Shown: in pieces, positions 41,914 through 51,854 of the stretch
How the letters are laid out: each line of letters begins with the position of its first letter
Position numbering within the stretch: position 1 is the stretch's first letter
Notes under the pieces: generated by a model
Told to the model about the DNA's origin: nothing
What the model saw: only the letters and a program-made list of their open reading frames with translations
The model's database searches: none
Assembly: GCA_964369545.1 (NCBI GenBank)
Contig: CAYJFA010000005.1
Span: 37,749-101,748 of the forward strand
DNA: 64,000 bases
Direction: 5' to 3'
DNA from: BNWE01 sp964369545
Lineage (GTDB): Bacteria; Pseudomonadota; Alphaproteobacteria; UBA3830
Position numbers and translations under genes: made by a program

Positions 41914-42645
41914 TTGTTTGCGTCATTTAAAAAATATTTTTCTGATATTATAGATAAGTTCGTTTTTAAAACACCCGCTTGGATAAAGCGTGTTCGAAAA
42001 AATGAAAAGTTTGAAATAGTTACATCAAAAATAATATCGATCTTTATGCGCTTTTCTTATGCGACTACGAGGTGGACTGTTATCGGTAAAAATTTTCCGG
42101 AACATTATCATAAATCTGGAAAACCTTTTATTGTCTGCCTTTGGCATGATCGTTTAATGCTTGCTCCGTGTGTTTGGAAGTGGAAAAGGCCATTACATGT
42201 TTTAGCGTCAAACCACAGAGATGGGAAATTAATCGCAAAAGTTGTGGAAAATTTTTCTATGCCGGTAGTGTATGGATCCACAGGAAAAGGTATTGTTGCT
42301 GCTAAAAAGCTGGTACAACTTGCAAGGGCAGGAGAATATGTGGCAATTATTCCCGATGGACCGCGTGGCCCTAGGCATAAATTAGCTCCTGGAGTTGTTG
42401 CTATTTCAAAATTAGCGAAGACCGATATATTAACATTTAGTTTTTGCGTAAAGCGGTATCATAGATTTAATTCTTGGGATAAATTTATACTGGTTTGGCC
42501 ATTCAATAAAGGTGTGATGGTTTGGGGAAAGCCGATTTCTTCAGATGAATTAAGGAATCTTAATGAAGCAGATGCGATAGCTTTAGTTGAAAGTAGTATT
42601 AATAGCGCCTCCGAGAAAGCATACAAAAGTTTACAGCGTTATTAA
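41914..42645 (+). CDS. Lysophospholipid/Kdo-lipid acyltransferase-type protein, DUF374 family
   Basis: A 243-residue membrane-associated protein. Family marks: L-W-H-D-R-L-M-L near residue 75 (the H-x-x-x-x acyltransferase His), S-N-H-R-D-G near 100, G-S-T-G-K-G near 125 and P-D-G-P-R-G-P near 150. DUF374 proteins act in lipid A or phospholipid assembly and often lie next to waaA, as here (16 bases). It starts with TTG; GAGG at 41899-41902 is 11 bases upstream and there is no ATG alternative nearby. Seven bases after the FkbM gene. Confidence 0.88.
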   Translation: MFASFKKYFSDIIDKFVFKTPAWIKRVRKNEKFEIVTSKIISIFMRFSYATTRWTVIGKNFPEHYHKSGKPFIVCLWHDRLMLAPCVWKWKRPLHVLASNHRDGKLIAKVVENFSMPVVYGSTGKGIVAAKKLVQLARAGEYVAIIPDGPRGPRHKLAPGVVAISKLAKTDILTFSFCVKRYHRFNSWDKFILVWPFNKGVMVWGKPISSDELRNLNEADAIALVESSINSASEKAYKSLQRY

Positions 42646-42661
42646 ATCCTTAGGTTGTTAT

Positions 42662-43945
42662 ATGATTGTTCTGTACAATATTCTTTTTCGAGTTTTTTCT
42701 CCTTTTTTAAAGATATATTTTTATATTAGATGCTTGTACGGGAAAGACAAGGTTGAAAGTGTAAAAAATCACTTTGGTAGTGCAACTATAAAAAGGTCTG
42801 AAGGAAAGTTTATTTGGATTCATGCTGCAAGCATTGGCGAATCTACTGCTGCATTGACATTTATTAATCATATAAAAAAGAAATTTCCTGATTTAAATAT
42901 ATTAATAACAACAATTACGGTTACTTCTGCTGAGATTTTATATCCAAAAATATCGAAAATATCAAATTGTTATCATCAATTTGTTGTTGCGGATAATCCG
43001 AATTGGATAAACAAATTTTTGGATTACTGGAAACCAGAAACTGCAATTTTTTTGGAGTCTGAGATTTGGCCAAATACCATTAATGCGTTATATGATAGAA
43101 AAATTTCCATATATTTATTAAATGCTAGATTGTCTCCGAAATCTTTCAATCGTTGGAAATTATGCAAGGGTTCTTTTTCAAAAATATTGCGAAAATTTGA
43201 TTGTATTCTTGCTCAATCCGAATTGGATGGAGAAAGATATCGTTTTTTTTCCAATAATAACGTGCAATGCATTGATAACTTAAAATATGCGAACGCAATT
43301 TTGCCATGTAATGAGGTTTTATTGAAAACTTTTAGAAAGTTATGTATTAATAAAAAAGTTTTTGTTGCTGCCAGCACTCATGAAAAAGAAGAAGATATCA
43401 TTTTGGAAGCTCATAAAAAACTGAGAAAAAAAATTGATTTAATCACCATAATTATTCCGCGTCATTTAACAAGAGTTGGCAGAGTTTGTGAAATAATCAA
43501 GAAGCATGAATTTAGTTTTTCGCTAAGGTCTGCAATGGAGCATGATTTAAATATTCCCGACCATAATCCAAAAAACATTTCGGAAATTTATTGCGTTGAT
43601 ACTTTCGGCGAAGTTGGTACTTTTTTTAGGCTCGCAGATGTATGCTTTGTAGGTGGTTCTCTTGTTTCTATCGGCGGACATAATATTTATGAGCCGGTAG
43701 CCCTCAAAAAACCTGTATTACATGGGCCATTTATGGATAATGCATTGGAAGTCCGTGATTTTTTACATTCTAATAATGTTGCATTCGAAGTAAAAAATTC
43801 TGATGATATATATAATATTTTTTATAAACTAGTAGAAGACGAAATTTTAATGAATAATGTTATCAAAACAGCGTCAAAACTTACCGGAAATGAATCTCTT
43901 CAGCAAATTGATAGGATTATAAAATTGGAGTGGTTTTTTAGTTAA
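42662..43945 (+). CDS. waaA: Kdo transferase
   Basis: A 427-residue glycosyltransferase that attaches Kdo to lipid A precursor on the inner membrane. An N-terminal hydrophobic segment (about residues 3-20) anchors it, W-I-H-A-A-S-I-G-E near residue 59 carries the catalytic Glu, L-E-S-E-I-W-P-N is near 122, and G-G-S-L-V-S-I-G-G-H-N-I-Y-E-P near 340 is the donor-binding signature. The open frame extends upstream to 42587 in the previous gene; the ATG at 42662 gives family length. Its presence shows that this organism makes Kdo-lipid A. Confidence 0.94.
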   Translation: MIVLYNILFRVFSPFLKIYFYIRCLYGKDKVESVKNHFGSATIKRSEGKFIWIHAASIGESTAALTFINHIKKKFPDLNILITTITVTSAEILYPKISKISNCYHQFVVADNPNWINKFLDYWKPETAIFLESEIWPNTINALYDRKISIYLLNARLSPKSFNRWKLCKGSFSKILRKFDCILAQSELDGERYRFFSNNNVQCIDNLKYANAILPCNEVLLKTFRKLCINKKVFVAASTHEKEEDIILEAHKKLRKKIDLITIIIPRHLTRVGRVCEIIKKHEFSFSLRSAMEHDLNIPDHNPKNISEIYCVDTFGEVGTFFRLADVCFVGGSLVSIGGHNIYEPVALKKPVLHGPFMDNALEVRDFLHSNNVAFEVKNSDDIYNIFYKLVEDEILMNNVIKTASKLTGNESLQQIDRIIKLEWFFS

Positions 43946-43953
43946 TATTCATC

Positions 43954-44766
43954 ATGAATATAAAAATAATAAAAACAAAGGATTATCTTTCTAAAAGTAA
44001 TCTACCAAATACTGATTATGTTATCAATCCTTACATAGGATGTTCGCATGCATGCAAATATTGTTACGCTTGTTTTATGAAAAGATTTACTAACCATGCG
44101 GAACCATGGGGAGAGTTTATTGATATAAAACAATGTGATACTCAGATTAATCTTGAAAAAATATCAGGAAAAAACGTGTTTTTATCGTCCGTTACAGATT
44201 GTTATAATCCATATGAATTCAAGTATGAGATTACTAGAAACATATTGAATCAAATGAAACATTCTGACGCACGTATATCAATTAGCACAAAGTCGGATCT
44301 TATTTTGAGAGACCTTGATATTTTAAAATGTCTAAAACATCTCAAGGTTTCTTTTTCAATTAATACGTTGGACGAAAATGTTAAAAAAGATATGGATAGC
44401 GCATCATCTATTATTCAAAGATTGAAGGCGCTGGAAAATCTTCATGAAAATGGTATTTACACGGTGGTTTTTATTTCTCCGATATTTCCATATATCACTG
44501 ATTTTAAGGAAATAATAGAATCATCAAAAAAATTTACGATGGAATATTGGTTTGAGAATTTAAATCTGCGAGCAAATTATAAAAAATCAATAATTGAATA
44601 TATTAGCACAAAATATCCTCAATATTACGAGAAGTACATAGATATTTATAAAAAAAAAGACATTTCCTATTGGAATAGGTTACAAAAAGAAATCGCTGAA
44701 TATTGTGGAAAAAAAGACATTAAATTTTTTGATTATTTTCATCATGGAAGTGTAAACAGCAAATAA
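43954..44766 (+). CDS. Radical SAM protein, SPL-like
   Basis: A 270-residue protein with the radical SAM cluster motif C-S-H-A-C-K-Y-C (Cys 30, 34, 37). The layout G-C-S-H-A-C-K-Y-C-Y-A followed by W-G-E-F near residue 50 and S-S-V-T-D-C-Y-N-P-Y-E near 72 fits the spore-photoproduct-lyase-like radical SAM group, which is common in non-spore-forming bacteria with unknown substrates. Twelve kb of envelope genes surround it but offer no link. It follows waaA by 8 bases, so it is probably in the same operon. Confidence 0.82.
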   Translation: MNIKIIKTKDYLSKSNLPNTDYVINPYIGCSHACKYCYACFMKRFTNHAEPWGEFIDIKQCDTQINLEKISGKNVFLSSVTDCYNPYEFKYEITRNILNQMKHSDARISISTKSDLILRDLDILKCLKHLKVSFSINTLDENVKKDMDSASSIIQRLKALENLHENGIYTVVFISPIFPYITDFKEIIESSKKFTMEYWFENLNLRANYKKSIIEYISTKYPQYYEKYIDIYKKKDISYWNRLQKEIAEYCGKKDIKFFDYFHHGSVNSK

Positions 44767-44777
44767 TACTTCCTTAT

Positions 44778-45260
44778 TTACGCTTCTCCAACTGAATCTA
44801 AAAATAATGTGCTGATTGCAAAATCAGAAAAATTACTTGTTTCCAATATCATAAGAAAATAATGAGAAAATTTATCACACTCATCGGATATTAATTCCAT
44901 TATTGATTCCATTATTGATTCATCGATCAAAAAAGAAAATATAAATGGTATCGTAAGGCTGTAAACAATCCTATTGTTGTTTGTTATTAAATCAAAGTGG
45001 CCAATCCAAATTCTTTCGTTTGCCTTTACAATAGCTTCTGTGATTAACGCATATTTATCTGCTGGAGCTACTATATCTAAATCGCAGGAAAAATAAATTA
45101 TTTCGTAATCAGCTTTTAATATGACTGTCAACTCATAATCTGTTTTTTTTCCCATTAGAACGATAGAAATTTCATTATCATCAACTCGCTGATAGGCAAG
45201 ATCAAGTTTTGTGGCCACTGATTCAGTTATATCTATTGAATTATATTTCAATGTATTCAC
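44778..45260 (-). CDS. YbjN-domain protein (alphaproteobacterial type)
   Basis: A 160-residue cytoplasmic protein of the YbjN family. The segment N-E-R-I-W-I-G-H-F-D-L near residue 85 and the C-terminal L-D-S-V-G-E-A are close to the conserved N-x-x-x-W-x-G-H-F-D-L and x-E-T-V-G-E-A of alphaproteobacterial members. Its fold is that of type III secretion chaperone-like proteins, and the role in this group is not known to me. It faces the radical SAM gene and is divergent from lgt. Confidence 0.8.
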   Translation of the reverse strand: MNTLKYNSIDITESVATKLDLAYQRVDDNEISIVLMGKKTDYELTVILKADYEIIYFSCDLDIVAPADKYALITEAIVKANERIWIGHFDLITNNNRIVYSLTIPFIFSFLIDESIMESIMELISDECDKFSHYFLMILETSNFSDFAISTLFLDSVGEA

Positions 45261-45378
45261 CGACTTATAAAAATTTGATGAGCCTAGACTATCATAAAAT
45301 GAAAATACTGTATAATGGATTTTCGAAATCGCTGTAGCGTGCTAAATTTAGTATCTAAGTAATGGCTTTGTTAGTTAA

Positions 45379-46158
45379 ATGATTTGTAATTTTTCTTCGG
45401 TTGCTTTTTATTTTTTCGGATTGCCGATTCATTGGTATTCGCTTGCATACATAATTGGAATATCTATCGCTTGGAAATTAACAGATTTTTTTTCAAAAAA
45501 AACAAATTGCTGCTTTAATGATAATTTGGAAGATTTTATAAATTACGCCATAGTTGGAATCATTATAGGGGGGCGTATTGGCCATGTTTTATTTTATGAT
45601 TTTGATTATTATTTTAACAATTACACAGAAATTTTGAAGATCTGGAAAGGTGGAATGTCGTTTTTCGGGGGATTTATTGGGGTCGTGCTTATTACCTATT
45701 TATTTTGTAAAAAGCGAAAAATCGATTTTCTAAGTTTCATTGATTTATGGGCTATCAGCGCTCCAATTGGATTGTTTTTAGGAAGACTTGCAAATTTTGT
45801 AAATGGAGAGTTATTGGGGAAAGAGACTGACGTTGTGTGGAATGTCGTTTTTTGCGATGGAGTTCATAGGCATCCCAGTCAAATTTACGAGGCAATTCTT
45901 GAGGGTGCAGTTCTTTTTGTTGTTATGTTGCTGTCATTTCGTAATAAATTTTATAAGTATAAAGGAAGGCTTTCCGGTGTTTTTTGTGCAGGTTATGGTA
46001 TGACAAGATTTTTTTGTGAATTTTTTAGAGAACCGGATTCTCTATTAAGTAAGAGATTATTTTTCTATACAAATTTGAATTTGAATCAGTATTTAAGCAT
46101 GTGCATTATTATATTAGGATTTTTTTTGATATATAGAAGTACTCACAAATATGTTTGA
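45379..46158 (+). CDS. lgt: Prolipoprotein diacylglyceryl transferase
   Basis: A 259-residue inner-membrane enzyme with about seven helices that attaches diacylglycerol to the lipobox Cys of prolipoproteins. Signature stretches are G-G-R-I-G-H-V-L-F-Y-D near residue 62, the G-R-L-A-N-F-V-N-G-E segment near 135 and H-P-S-Q-I-Y-E near 170. With lnt in the same window, the full lipoprotein route lacks only lspA here. It overlaps recG by 8 bases. Confidence 0.96.
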   Translation: MICNFSSVAFYFFGLPIHWYSLAYIIGISIAWKLTDFFSKKTNCCFNDNLEDFINYAIVGIIIGGRIGHVLFYDFDYYFNNYTEILKIWKGGMSFFGGFIGVVLITYLFCKKRKIDFLSFIDLWAISAPIGLFLGRLANFVNGELLGKETDVVWNVVFCDGVHRHPSQIYEAILEGAVLFVVMLLSFRNKFYKYKGRLSGVFCAGYGMTRFFCEFFREPDSLLSKRLFFYTNLNLNQYLSMCIIILGFFLIYRSTHKYV

Positions 46159-48166
46159 TTTTTTTTCTCAATCAATAAGAAAATATGTAAAAATCTCGGA
46201 TTTTACTCATAAGTTGATAAAAAAATGCTGCAGTGAAGATCGTGTAATTAATCTTTTGTTTCATTTCCCATCTTATTTTATAAATAGAGTTAACGACGTT
46301 GAGAATTTTTCAGAAAATGAAAAGCTGACGTTGATTGTAAATATTACGGATCATATTATTCCCCATCATAAATCATCTCCGTATAAAATATTAGGAAATG
46401 CAAAAAACATAGAAGTTTCAATTAATTATTTTAATTATAATGTAGGTTTTTTAAAAAAATTACTGCCGATTGGAGGGGTGTTTACTATCAGCGGTGGTGC
46501 AAAAAAAACGAACGATGGTATAAATATGGTACATCCTGATGTAATAGATTCACCTGATAAGATGAAATATTATATTGGAACAGAGGCTGTTTATCCGCTG
46601 ACAGCGCGTCTTTCAAATCGTACTATGCGGTATGTGATAAACAATTTATTGGAACAATTTCCACCTATTCCTGAGTGGATACCGAAGAATATTTTAGAAA
46701 AGCACAATTTAATGACTTTCCAAGATGCTGTGCAGCAATTGCATAATCCAAAAAACATGGAAGAATACATTTTAAAAAAAGATTTCGCGATGTTAAGATT
46801 GGCAATTGATGAGCTTTTGGCAAATCAAATTAGATTGCGGCAAATCCGTCATACACTTAATGATCAACTTTCAACTAGCTTTCGTTCTAGTGGTTCAATA
46901 ATCAATAAATTAAATCTTCCTTTTGAAATGACGGAAGACCAAAAAAAGTGTTTGGATGATATAAAAAGCGATTTGGCCTCTGATAAACAAATAAATCGCT
47001 TGATTCAAGGAGATGTAGGATCTGGAAAGACTATTGTCGCATTTATTAGTATGTTGATTGTAATTGAAAACTATTTTCAGGCAGTATTGCTTGCTCCTAC
47101 CGAAATTCTTGCTATACAACATTATAATACTATAGCTAAATTAGCAGGAAATCTTGGTTTGAAAATTGATATTATGTTGAGCAGTAATAGAAAGATTAGA
47201 TCTAAGCAAATTGAGCAGTTAAAATCCGGAGAAACTCAAATTCTTATAGGAACTCACGCGGTTTTTGAGGATGAAATTGAATTTCATAATCTTGGATTGG
47301 TTGTGATAGATGAGCAGCATAGATTCGGAGTTATGCAAAGATTAAAATTAATAAAAAAATGTAAATATCCCAATGTGTTAGCAATGTCAGCGACGCCGAT
47401 ACCAAGAACATTATTGTTGGGAATTTACAGGGATCTCGATGTATCTACAATCAAAACAAAACCTGTGGGACGTAAACCAATAGAAACAATTGTTATGAAT
47501 GTTTCAAAAATAGATGAGCTTGTGAGTCGTCTAAAACATATAAATTCTCAGATTTATTGGGTTTGCCCGGTTATTGATGAGTCTGAGAATTTGATAGATA
47601 TAACAACGAGATGCGAATATTTGAATAAAGTATTTTGTAAAGATGAGGTGAGAATTTTACATGGAAAAATGAAACCTCAAGAAAAAAATGATATAATGAA
47701 CGATTTTAAAAGTAATAAATTCAAATTGCTTGTTTCAACTACAGTAATAGAAGTCGGCGTAGATATTCCAAATGCAAATGTGATTGTTATTGAACATGCA
47801 GAACGATTTGGACTTGCACAATTGCACCAATTACGTGGCCGTGTTGGGCGAGGCAGCGAATTGTCATACTGTATTTTACTATATCATTATCCTGTTTCTG
47901 ATGTTGGTAAAAAGCGATTACATTTAATGAAAAATACAAATGATGGATTTGTATTAAGTGAGGAGGATTTAAAGCTTCGTGGGGCTGGGGATATTTTGGG
48001 CAGAGATCAAAGTGGATTTGATGCTTTAAGATTTAGTGATTTTTCCGAAAATTATGAATTAATAAAAATCGCGGAGGAAATAGCGGATTCCATTGATATT
48101 AACTCGGATACTGTCACCACATTATGTAATTTGTTTAACAGAGTTGATAAAGATATTGTTGTTTAA
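46151..48166 (+). CDS. recG: ATP-dependent DNA helicase RecG
   Basis: A 671-residue fork-reversal and junction-migrating helicase. The N-terminal wedge domain (about residues 1-240) is followed by Walker A G-D-V-G-S-G-K-T near 292, the D-E-Q-H box in V-I-D-E-Q-H-R-F-G near 388, M-S-A-T-P-I-P-R-T near 416 and the C-terminal motifs Q-L-R-G-R-V-G-R-G and G-A-G-D-I-L-G. Length is normal. It overlaps lgt by 8 bases. Complete and apparently functional. Confidence 0.96.
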   Translation: MFDFFSQSIRKYVKISDFTHKLIKKCCSEDRVINLLFHFPSYFINRVNDVENFSENEKLTLIVNITDHIIPHHKSSPYKILGNAKNIEVSINYFNYNVGFLKKLLPIGGVFTISGGAKKTNDGINMVHPDVIDSPDKMKYYIGTEAVYPLTARLSNRTMRYVINNLLEQFPPIPEWIPKNILEKHNLMTFQDAVQQLHNPKNMEEYILKKDFAMLRLAIDELLANQIRLRQIRHTLNDQLSTSFRSSGSIINKLNLPFEMTEDQKKCLDDIKSDLASDKQINRLIQGDVGSGKTIVAFISMLIVIENYFQAVLLAPTEILAIQHYNTIAKLAGNLGLKIDIMLSSNRKIRSKQIEQLKSGETQILIGTHAVFEDEIEFHNLGLVVIDEQHRFGVMQRLKLIKKCKYPNVLAMSATPIPRTLLLGIYRDLDVSTIKTKPVGRKPIETIVMNVSKIDELVSRLKHINSQIYWVCPVIDESENLIDITTRCEYLNKVFCKDEVRILHGKMKPQEKNDIMNDFKSNKFKLLVSTTVIEVGVDIPNANVIVIEHAERFGLAQLHQLRGRVGRGSELSYCILLYHYPVSDVGKKRLHLMKNTNDGFVLSEEDLKLRGAGDILGRDQSGFDALRFSDFSENYELIKIAEEIADSIDINSDTVTTLCNLFNRVDKDIVV

Positions 48167-48274
48167 AATTTTATTGAAAAGAAGAATTATTCGAATATTT
48201 GGAACTCTAATTTTATGGAAATCTTGTCTATCTTATGTTTTAATAAAGCGTATATTTCTGGAGTTTAATTATAT

Positions 48275-48673
48275 ATGAAAGCTATTTTGTTAACTGGATT
48301 TTTATTAATTTTATGCGCCTGCCAGCCAAAAATTAACTCACGTGGAAATGTTACTTTAGCTGAAAAACTTGATACTTTTGTGGTAGGTAAAACTAAAGCG
48401 GACGATATTATGGAAGCCTGCGGAAGTCCTTCATTGAGAAAAGATGAGCTGACTTGGATTTATATTGGAGCGCGTTCTGAAGAAATCTCGTTTAGAGATG
48501 TGCAATTAAAAGACAGGCTTGTTGTTAGAATGACTTTTGATCATGATGGCATTCTAAGATCTCTGGAAAATATAACTCAAAAAAATACCGATAGAAAAAT
48601 AATCGCTGATGAAGAGCAGACGGAATTAATAACAGATAAGCAAGCTGCATTATTATCTAGCAGGGTTAATTAA
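48275..48673 (+). CDS. bamE: Outer membrane assembly lipoprotein BamE (SmpA/OmlA)
   Basis: A 132-residue lipoprotein of the BAM complex. The signal ends in the lipobox L-C-A-C (lipid-modified Cys near residue 16), so it relies on Lgt. The core F-V-V-G-K-T-K-A-D-D-I-M-E-A-C-G-S-P matches the family's G-x-T-x-x-x-V-x-x-x-x-G-x-P pattern. GGAG stands 12 bases before the ATG. It lies alone between recG and a glycosyltransferase gene. Confidence 0.85.
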   Translation: MKAILLTGFLLILCACQPKINSRGNVTLAEKLDTFVVGKTKADDIMEACGSPSLRKDELTWIYIGARSEEISFRDVQLKDRLVVRMTFDHDGILRSLENITQKNTDRKIIADEEQTELITDKQAALLSSRVN

Positions 48674-48687
48674 TTATTGTATTGGCA

Positions 48688-49623
48688 ATGGATAAAAAAA
48701 ATTTAGATATTAGTGTAGTAGTTCCATTTTATAATGAATCTGAATCGGTTGAATTTTTTTTCGCAAACGTTATCCCAGTTCTCAAAGAATCCAGGTGTTC
48801 GTTCGAGATTTTATGTATAAATGATGGAAGCATTGATTCTACATTAGAGCAGTTGATTAAAATCAAAGAAAAATATAATGAAGTCAAAATAATAGATTTT
48901 TCTCGTAATTTTGGAAAAGATGCGGCAATGACGGCTGGACTAGATTTTGCAGAAGGTAAATGTGTAATCCCTATGGACTGTGATTTGCAGGATCCGCCGG
49001 AATTAATTATTGAAATGATAGAAAAGTGGCGTGCGGGATTTGATGTTGTTCTTGCTAAGCGTTGTGATAGAGCTCGAGATGGATTCCTTAAAAGAGTGAC
49101 GGCTTGGCTGTTTTATAAGATTTATAATTGGATGTCAGATTTTCCTCTTCCAGAAAATGTTGGTGATTTCAGATTATTGGATCGTAAGGTTGTAGATATT
49201 TTAAAAACTTTTCCAGAAAGAAAACGTTTTATGAAGGGGTTATTTGCTTTTCCCGGATTCAGAACGGCGTTTGTGAGCTACAAAAGACCGGAGCGGAAAA
49301 AAGGCGAATCAAAGTGGTCATATTGGAAGCTTTGGAATTACGCTATTGACGGCATTACATCATTTTCCATATTTCCACTGAAAATTTGCACATATTTTGG
49401 AGTTTTTACAACTTTATTGGCATTTGGAAGAGGTACATGGATATTATTTAGAGTTTTATTCCATGGTATTGATGTTCCGGGTTATGCTTCTTTGATGGTC
49501 GCGATGCTGTTTCTCGGTGGAGTTCAGGTGATCAGCTTGGGCCTGATAGGTGAGTATGTGGGAAGAATATATATGGAATCTAAACAACGGCCTATATATA
49601 TTGTAAAAAATTTAATTAAGTAA
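48688..49623 (+). CDS. Family 2 glycosyltransferase, GtrB/polyprenyl-phosphate type
   Basis: A 311-residue inner-membrane enzyme. The catalytic domain (residues about 7-220) has V-V-P-F-Y-N-E near 9, I-N-D-G-S near 42 and M-D-C-D-L-Q-D-P-P-E near 97 with the D-x-D pair; two membrane helices follow (about 230-255 and 265-290). This type makes polyprenyl-phosphate sugars for flipping across the membrane in envelope or lipid A decoration; the sugar is unknown. A TTG 6 bases upstream is also possible as start; I take the ATG. Confidence 0.88.
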   Translation: MDKKNLDISVVVPFYNESESVEFFFANVIPVLKESRCSFEILCINDGSIDSTLEQLIKIKEKYNEVKIIDFSRNFGKDAAMTAGLDFAEGKCVIPMDCDLQDPPELIIEMIEKWRAGFDVVLAKRCDRARDGFLKRVTAWLFYKIYNWMSDFPLPENVGDFRLLDRKVVDILKTFPERKRFMKGLFAFPGFRTAFVSYKRPERKKGESKWSYWKLWNYAIDGITSFSIFPLKICTYFGVFTTLLAFGRGTWILFRVLFHGIDVPGYASLMVAMLFLGGVQVISLGLIGEYVGRIYMESKQRPIYIVKNLIK

Positions 49624-49632
49624 GATTAACCG

Positions 49633-50943
49633 ATGGATTTTTCTAGTTTATTGTGGTCTATTCCGTTTTTTGGAATTATTGTTTCCATGTCATTTTTTCC
49701 ATTATTGTATCCCAGGTTTTGGCATAAATATGGAGCATATGTTCCTTTGTTCTGGTCTGTTATTTATTTGTTTTCTATTGCCTATATATTTGGTTTTTCA
49801 GCGCTTTTTAAGGCGGCTTTTGAGCCGATATTTGATCATTATCTTCCATTTATAATTTTAATTTCTGCATTGTACATAGTATCAGGAGGAATTTATCTAG
49901 ATTTTCCTCGGGGATATGGTCCATTGTTTAATGTTTGTTTTTTGTTTTTTGGAAGTTTATTAGCTGGCTGGATAGGAACCACAGGAGCTGCAACATTATT
50001 AATTCGACCATTGTTAAGAGCAAACTTAGGAAGAAAAACCCAAACTCACATCTTGGTATTTTTCTTGTTTCTTGTCGCTAATATTGGAGGGGCGGCAACT
50101 CCGTTAGGTGATCCGCCGCTTTTAATTGGTTTTTTGGAAGGTATAGATTTTTTTTGGTTTTTCAAGAACTTATATCCATTTTTTCTTCCTGCGATAATCG
50201 GGCTGTGTTCGTTATTTTTTATGCTTGATGTATTTTTATTTAAGTTAGATCCTGCTGTTCATAGGGATAAAACAGATAGTCCATTTTTTATTTTGCGTGG
50301 TTCAGTGAATTTATATCTTATCGCATTAATTTTAATCGCCGTTATTTTCTGTAATTTTAAAGGTGGATTTACATTGTTTGGAGAAAATTTTTTGTATTCT
50401 TCATTGATTAGAAACGGAACAATAGCAGCTCTCGCATTTATTTCTATAAAAATTACTCCACAGACAATAAGAGAAAAAAATTCCTTTTCATTCGATCCAA
50501 TCAAAGAAGTGGCGGAGTTGTTTGTTGGTATTTTTATAACAGTTACTCCAATTATTCATATACTACATCAAGGACAAAGTGGAGCGCTGAAATTTATGTT
50601 TGATTGGATAGCTCCGGATGCGAACTTTATTGCAAGCAAATGCTTCTGGGCATGTGGACTTTTATCTGCTTTTTTGGATAATGTTCCGACATTTTTGATT
50701 TTCTTCCATATGACTTCAGGAAATGCAATGGAATTAATGACAACTAAGGCAAATATATTATCCGCAATTTCTGTTTCTACTGTTTTTATGGGTGCTTTAA
50801 CATATATAGGAAACGCTCCAAATCTGATGGTGAAATCGATATATTCACATTATGGGCTTAAACCTCCGTCATTTTTCGGATATATAACGTGGTCTGCGAT
50901 AATTTTGATTCCAATGTTTTTGATTATTGCGAAATATTTTTAA
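49633..50943 (+). CDS. Sodium/proton antiporter-like membrane protein (NhaD/ArsB superfamily)
   Basis: A 436-residue protein with about 11-12 membrane helices. G-W-I-G-T-T-G-A-A-T-L-L-I-R-P near residue 110 and N-I-G-G-A-A-T-P-L-G-D-P-P-L-L near 150 are the hairpin motifs of this ion transporter superfamily; N-V-P-T-F-L near 350 and G-N-A-P-N-L near 395 are the repeats in the second half. Likely exchanges Na+ for H+. Its stop overlaps the start of rsmH (TAATG), so it is coupled to the division cluster, where mraZ is usual. Confidence 0.87.
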   Translation: MDFSSLLWSIPFFGIIVSMSFFPLLYPRFWHKYGAYVPLFWSVIYLFSIAYIFGFSALFKAAFEPIFDHYLPFIILISALYIVSGGIYLDFPRGYGPLFNVCFLFFGSLLAGWIGTTGAATLLIRPLLRANLGRKTQTHILVFFLFLVANIGGAATPLGDPPLLIGFLEGIDFFWFFKNLYPFFLPAIIGLCSLFFMLDVFLFKLDPAVHRDKTDSPFFILRGSVNLYLIALILIAVIFCNFKGGFTLFGENFLYSSLIRNGTIAALAFISIKITPQTIREKNSFSFDPIKEVAELFVGIFITVTPIIHILHQGQSGALKFMFDWIAPDANFIASKCFWACGLLSAFLDNVPTFLIFFHMTSGNAMELMTTKANILSAISVSTVFMGALTYIGNAPNLMVKSIYSHYGLKPPSFFGYITWSAIILIPMFLIIAKYF

Positions 50944-51818
50944 TGTCAGTCGAGCATATACCAGTATTGTTGAACGAAGTTTTGTCGATGCTTTCACCAA
51001 ATTCGCGGGGAATATATTTTGATGGGACTTTAGGTGGAGGCGGGTATACCCGTGCAATTTTAGAATCTGCAGATTGCAAAGTAATTGCGTGCGATCGCGA
51101 TCAATATGTAAAAAGAATTGCAGAAGATTTTGTTGATAAGTATCAGCAAAGATTTGATTTTTCTCATGCAAAATTCAGTGATATAAAATCTATTCTAAAA
51201 AGAAAAAATATAGAAAAAGTAGATGGAATAATTTTAGATCTCGGTGTATCAACTTTTCAATTATCGGATTCTTCTCGTGGATTTTCCTTCAAATTAACGG
51301 GGCCACTCGATATGTCTATGGGATTGTCTGAAGAAACTGCATTGGAAGTAATTCGCAAATATTCTGAAAAGGAATTGGCAGACATCATTTATAAATTCGG
51401 TGAAGAACATTTTTCTAGAAAAATCGCGAAAAATATCAAGATGCATTTAAATAAAATTAATAATACAGAAGATTTAGCGAATATTGTACGTTATTGTGTT
51501 AAAAAAACAGGAAAAACAGATCCAGCTACAAAAACATTTCAAGCATTCAGAATTTTTGTTAATAAAGAATTGGAGGAATTAGAAAAAATTCTTTCAGCTT
51601 CAGTAGATTTATTAAATCCTAATGGAAAGATTGTTATTGTCAGCTTCCATTCTCTTGAAGATCGTATTGTAAAGTTATTTTTTAAAGAGTTATCAAAAAA
51701 AAATAATGATGGCAAATTTGTGTTATTAACAAAAAAACCTATTGTTCCAACAAGAGAAGAATATCTTGCAAACCCAAAGTCTAGATCTGCTAAACTTAGA
51801 GGAATTTGTATGTTATAA
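50943..51818 (+). CDS. rsmH: 16S rRNA (cytosine-1402-N4)-methyltransferase
   Basis: A 291-residue SAM methyltransferase that modifies C1402 of 16S rRNA and marks the start of most division and cell wall clusters. H-I-P-V-L-L-N-E-V at residue 5, D-G-T-L-G-G-G-G-Y-T near 27, I-L-D-L-G-V-S-T-F-Q-L near 98, and S-F-H-S-L-E-D-R-I-V-K near 237 are the standard motifs. The start ATG (50943) overlaps the previous stop in TAATG; the frame extends further upstream only within the antiporter gene. Confidence 0.97.
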   Translation: MSVEHIPVLLNEVLSMLSPNSRGIYFDGTLGGGGYTRAILESADCKVIACDRDQYVKRIAEDFVDKYQQRFDFSHAKFSDIKSILKRKNIEKVDGIILDLGVSTFQLSDSSRGFSFKLTGPLDMSMGLSEETALEVIRKYSEKELADIIYKFGEEHFSRKIAKNIKMHLNKINNTEDLANIVRYCVKKTGKTDPATKTFQAFRIFVNKELEELEKILSASVDLLNPNGKIVIVSFHSLEDRIVKLFFKELSKKNNDGKFVLLTKKPIVPTREEYLANPKSRSAKLRGICML

Positions 51819-51854
51819 TCTCTGCCGATGTTCCAACATGTTGAGAGTTAGAGA

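Noticed and set aside
48093..48278. A 61-codon frame bridging recG and bamE
   Set aside because: It overlaps the recG end in another frame, has no good ribosome binding site, and the bamE start with its own GGAG explains the region.
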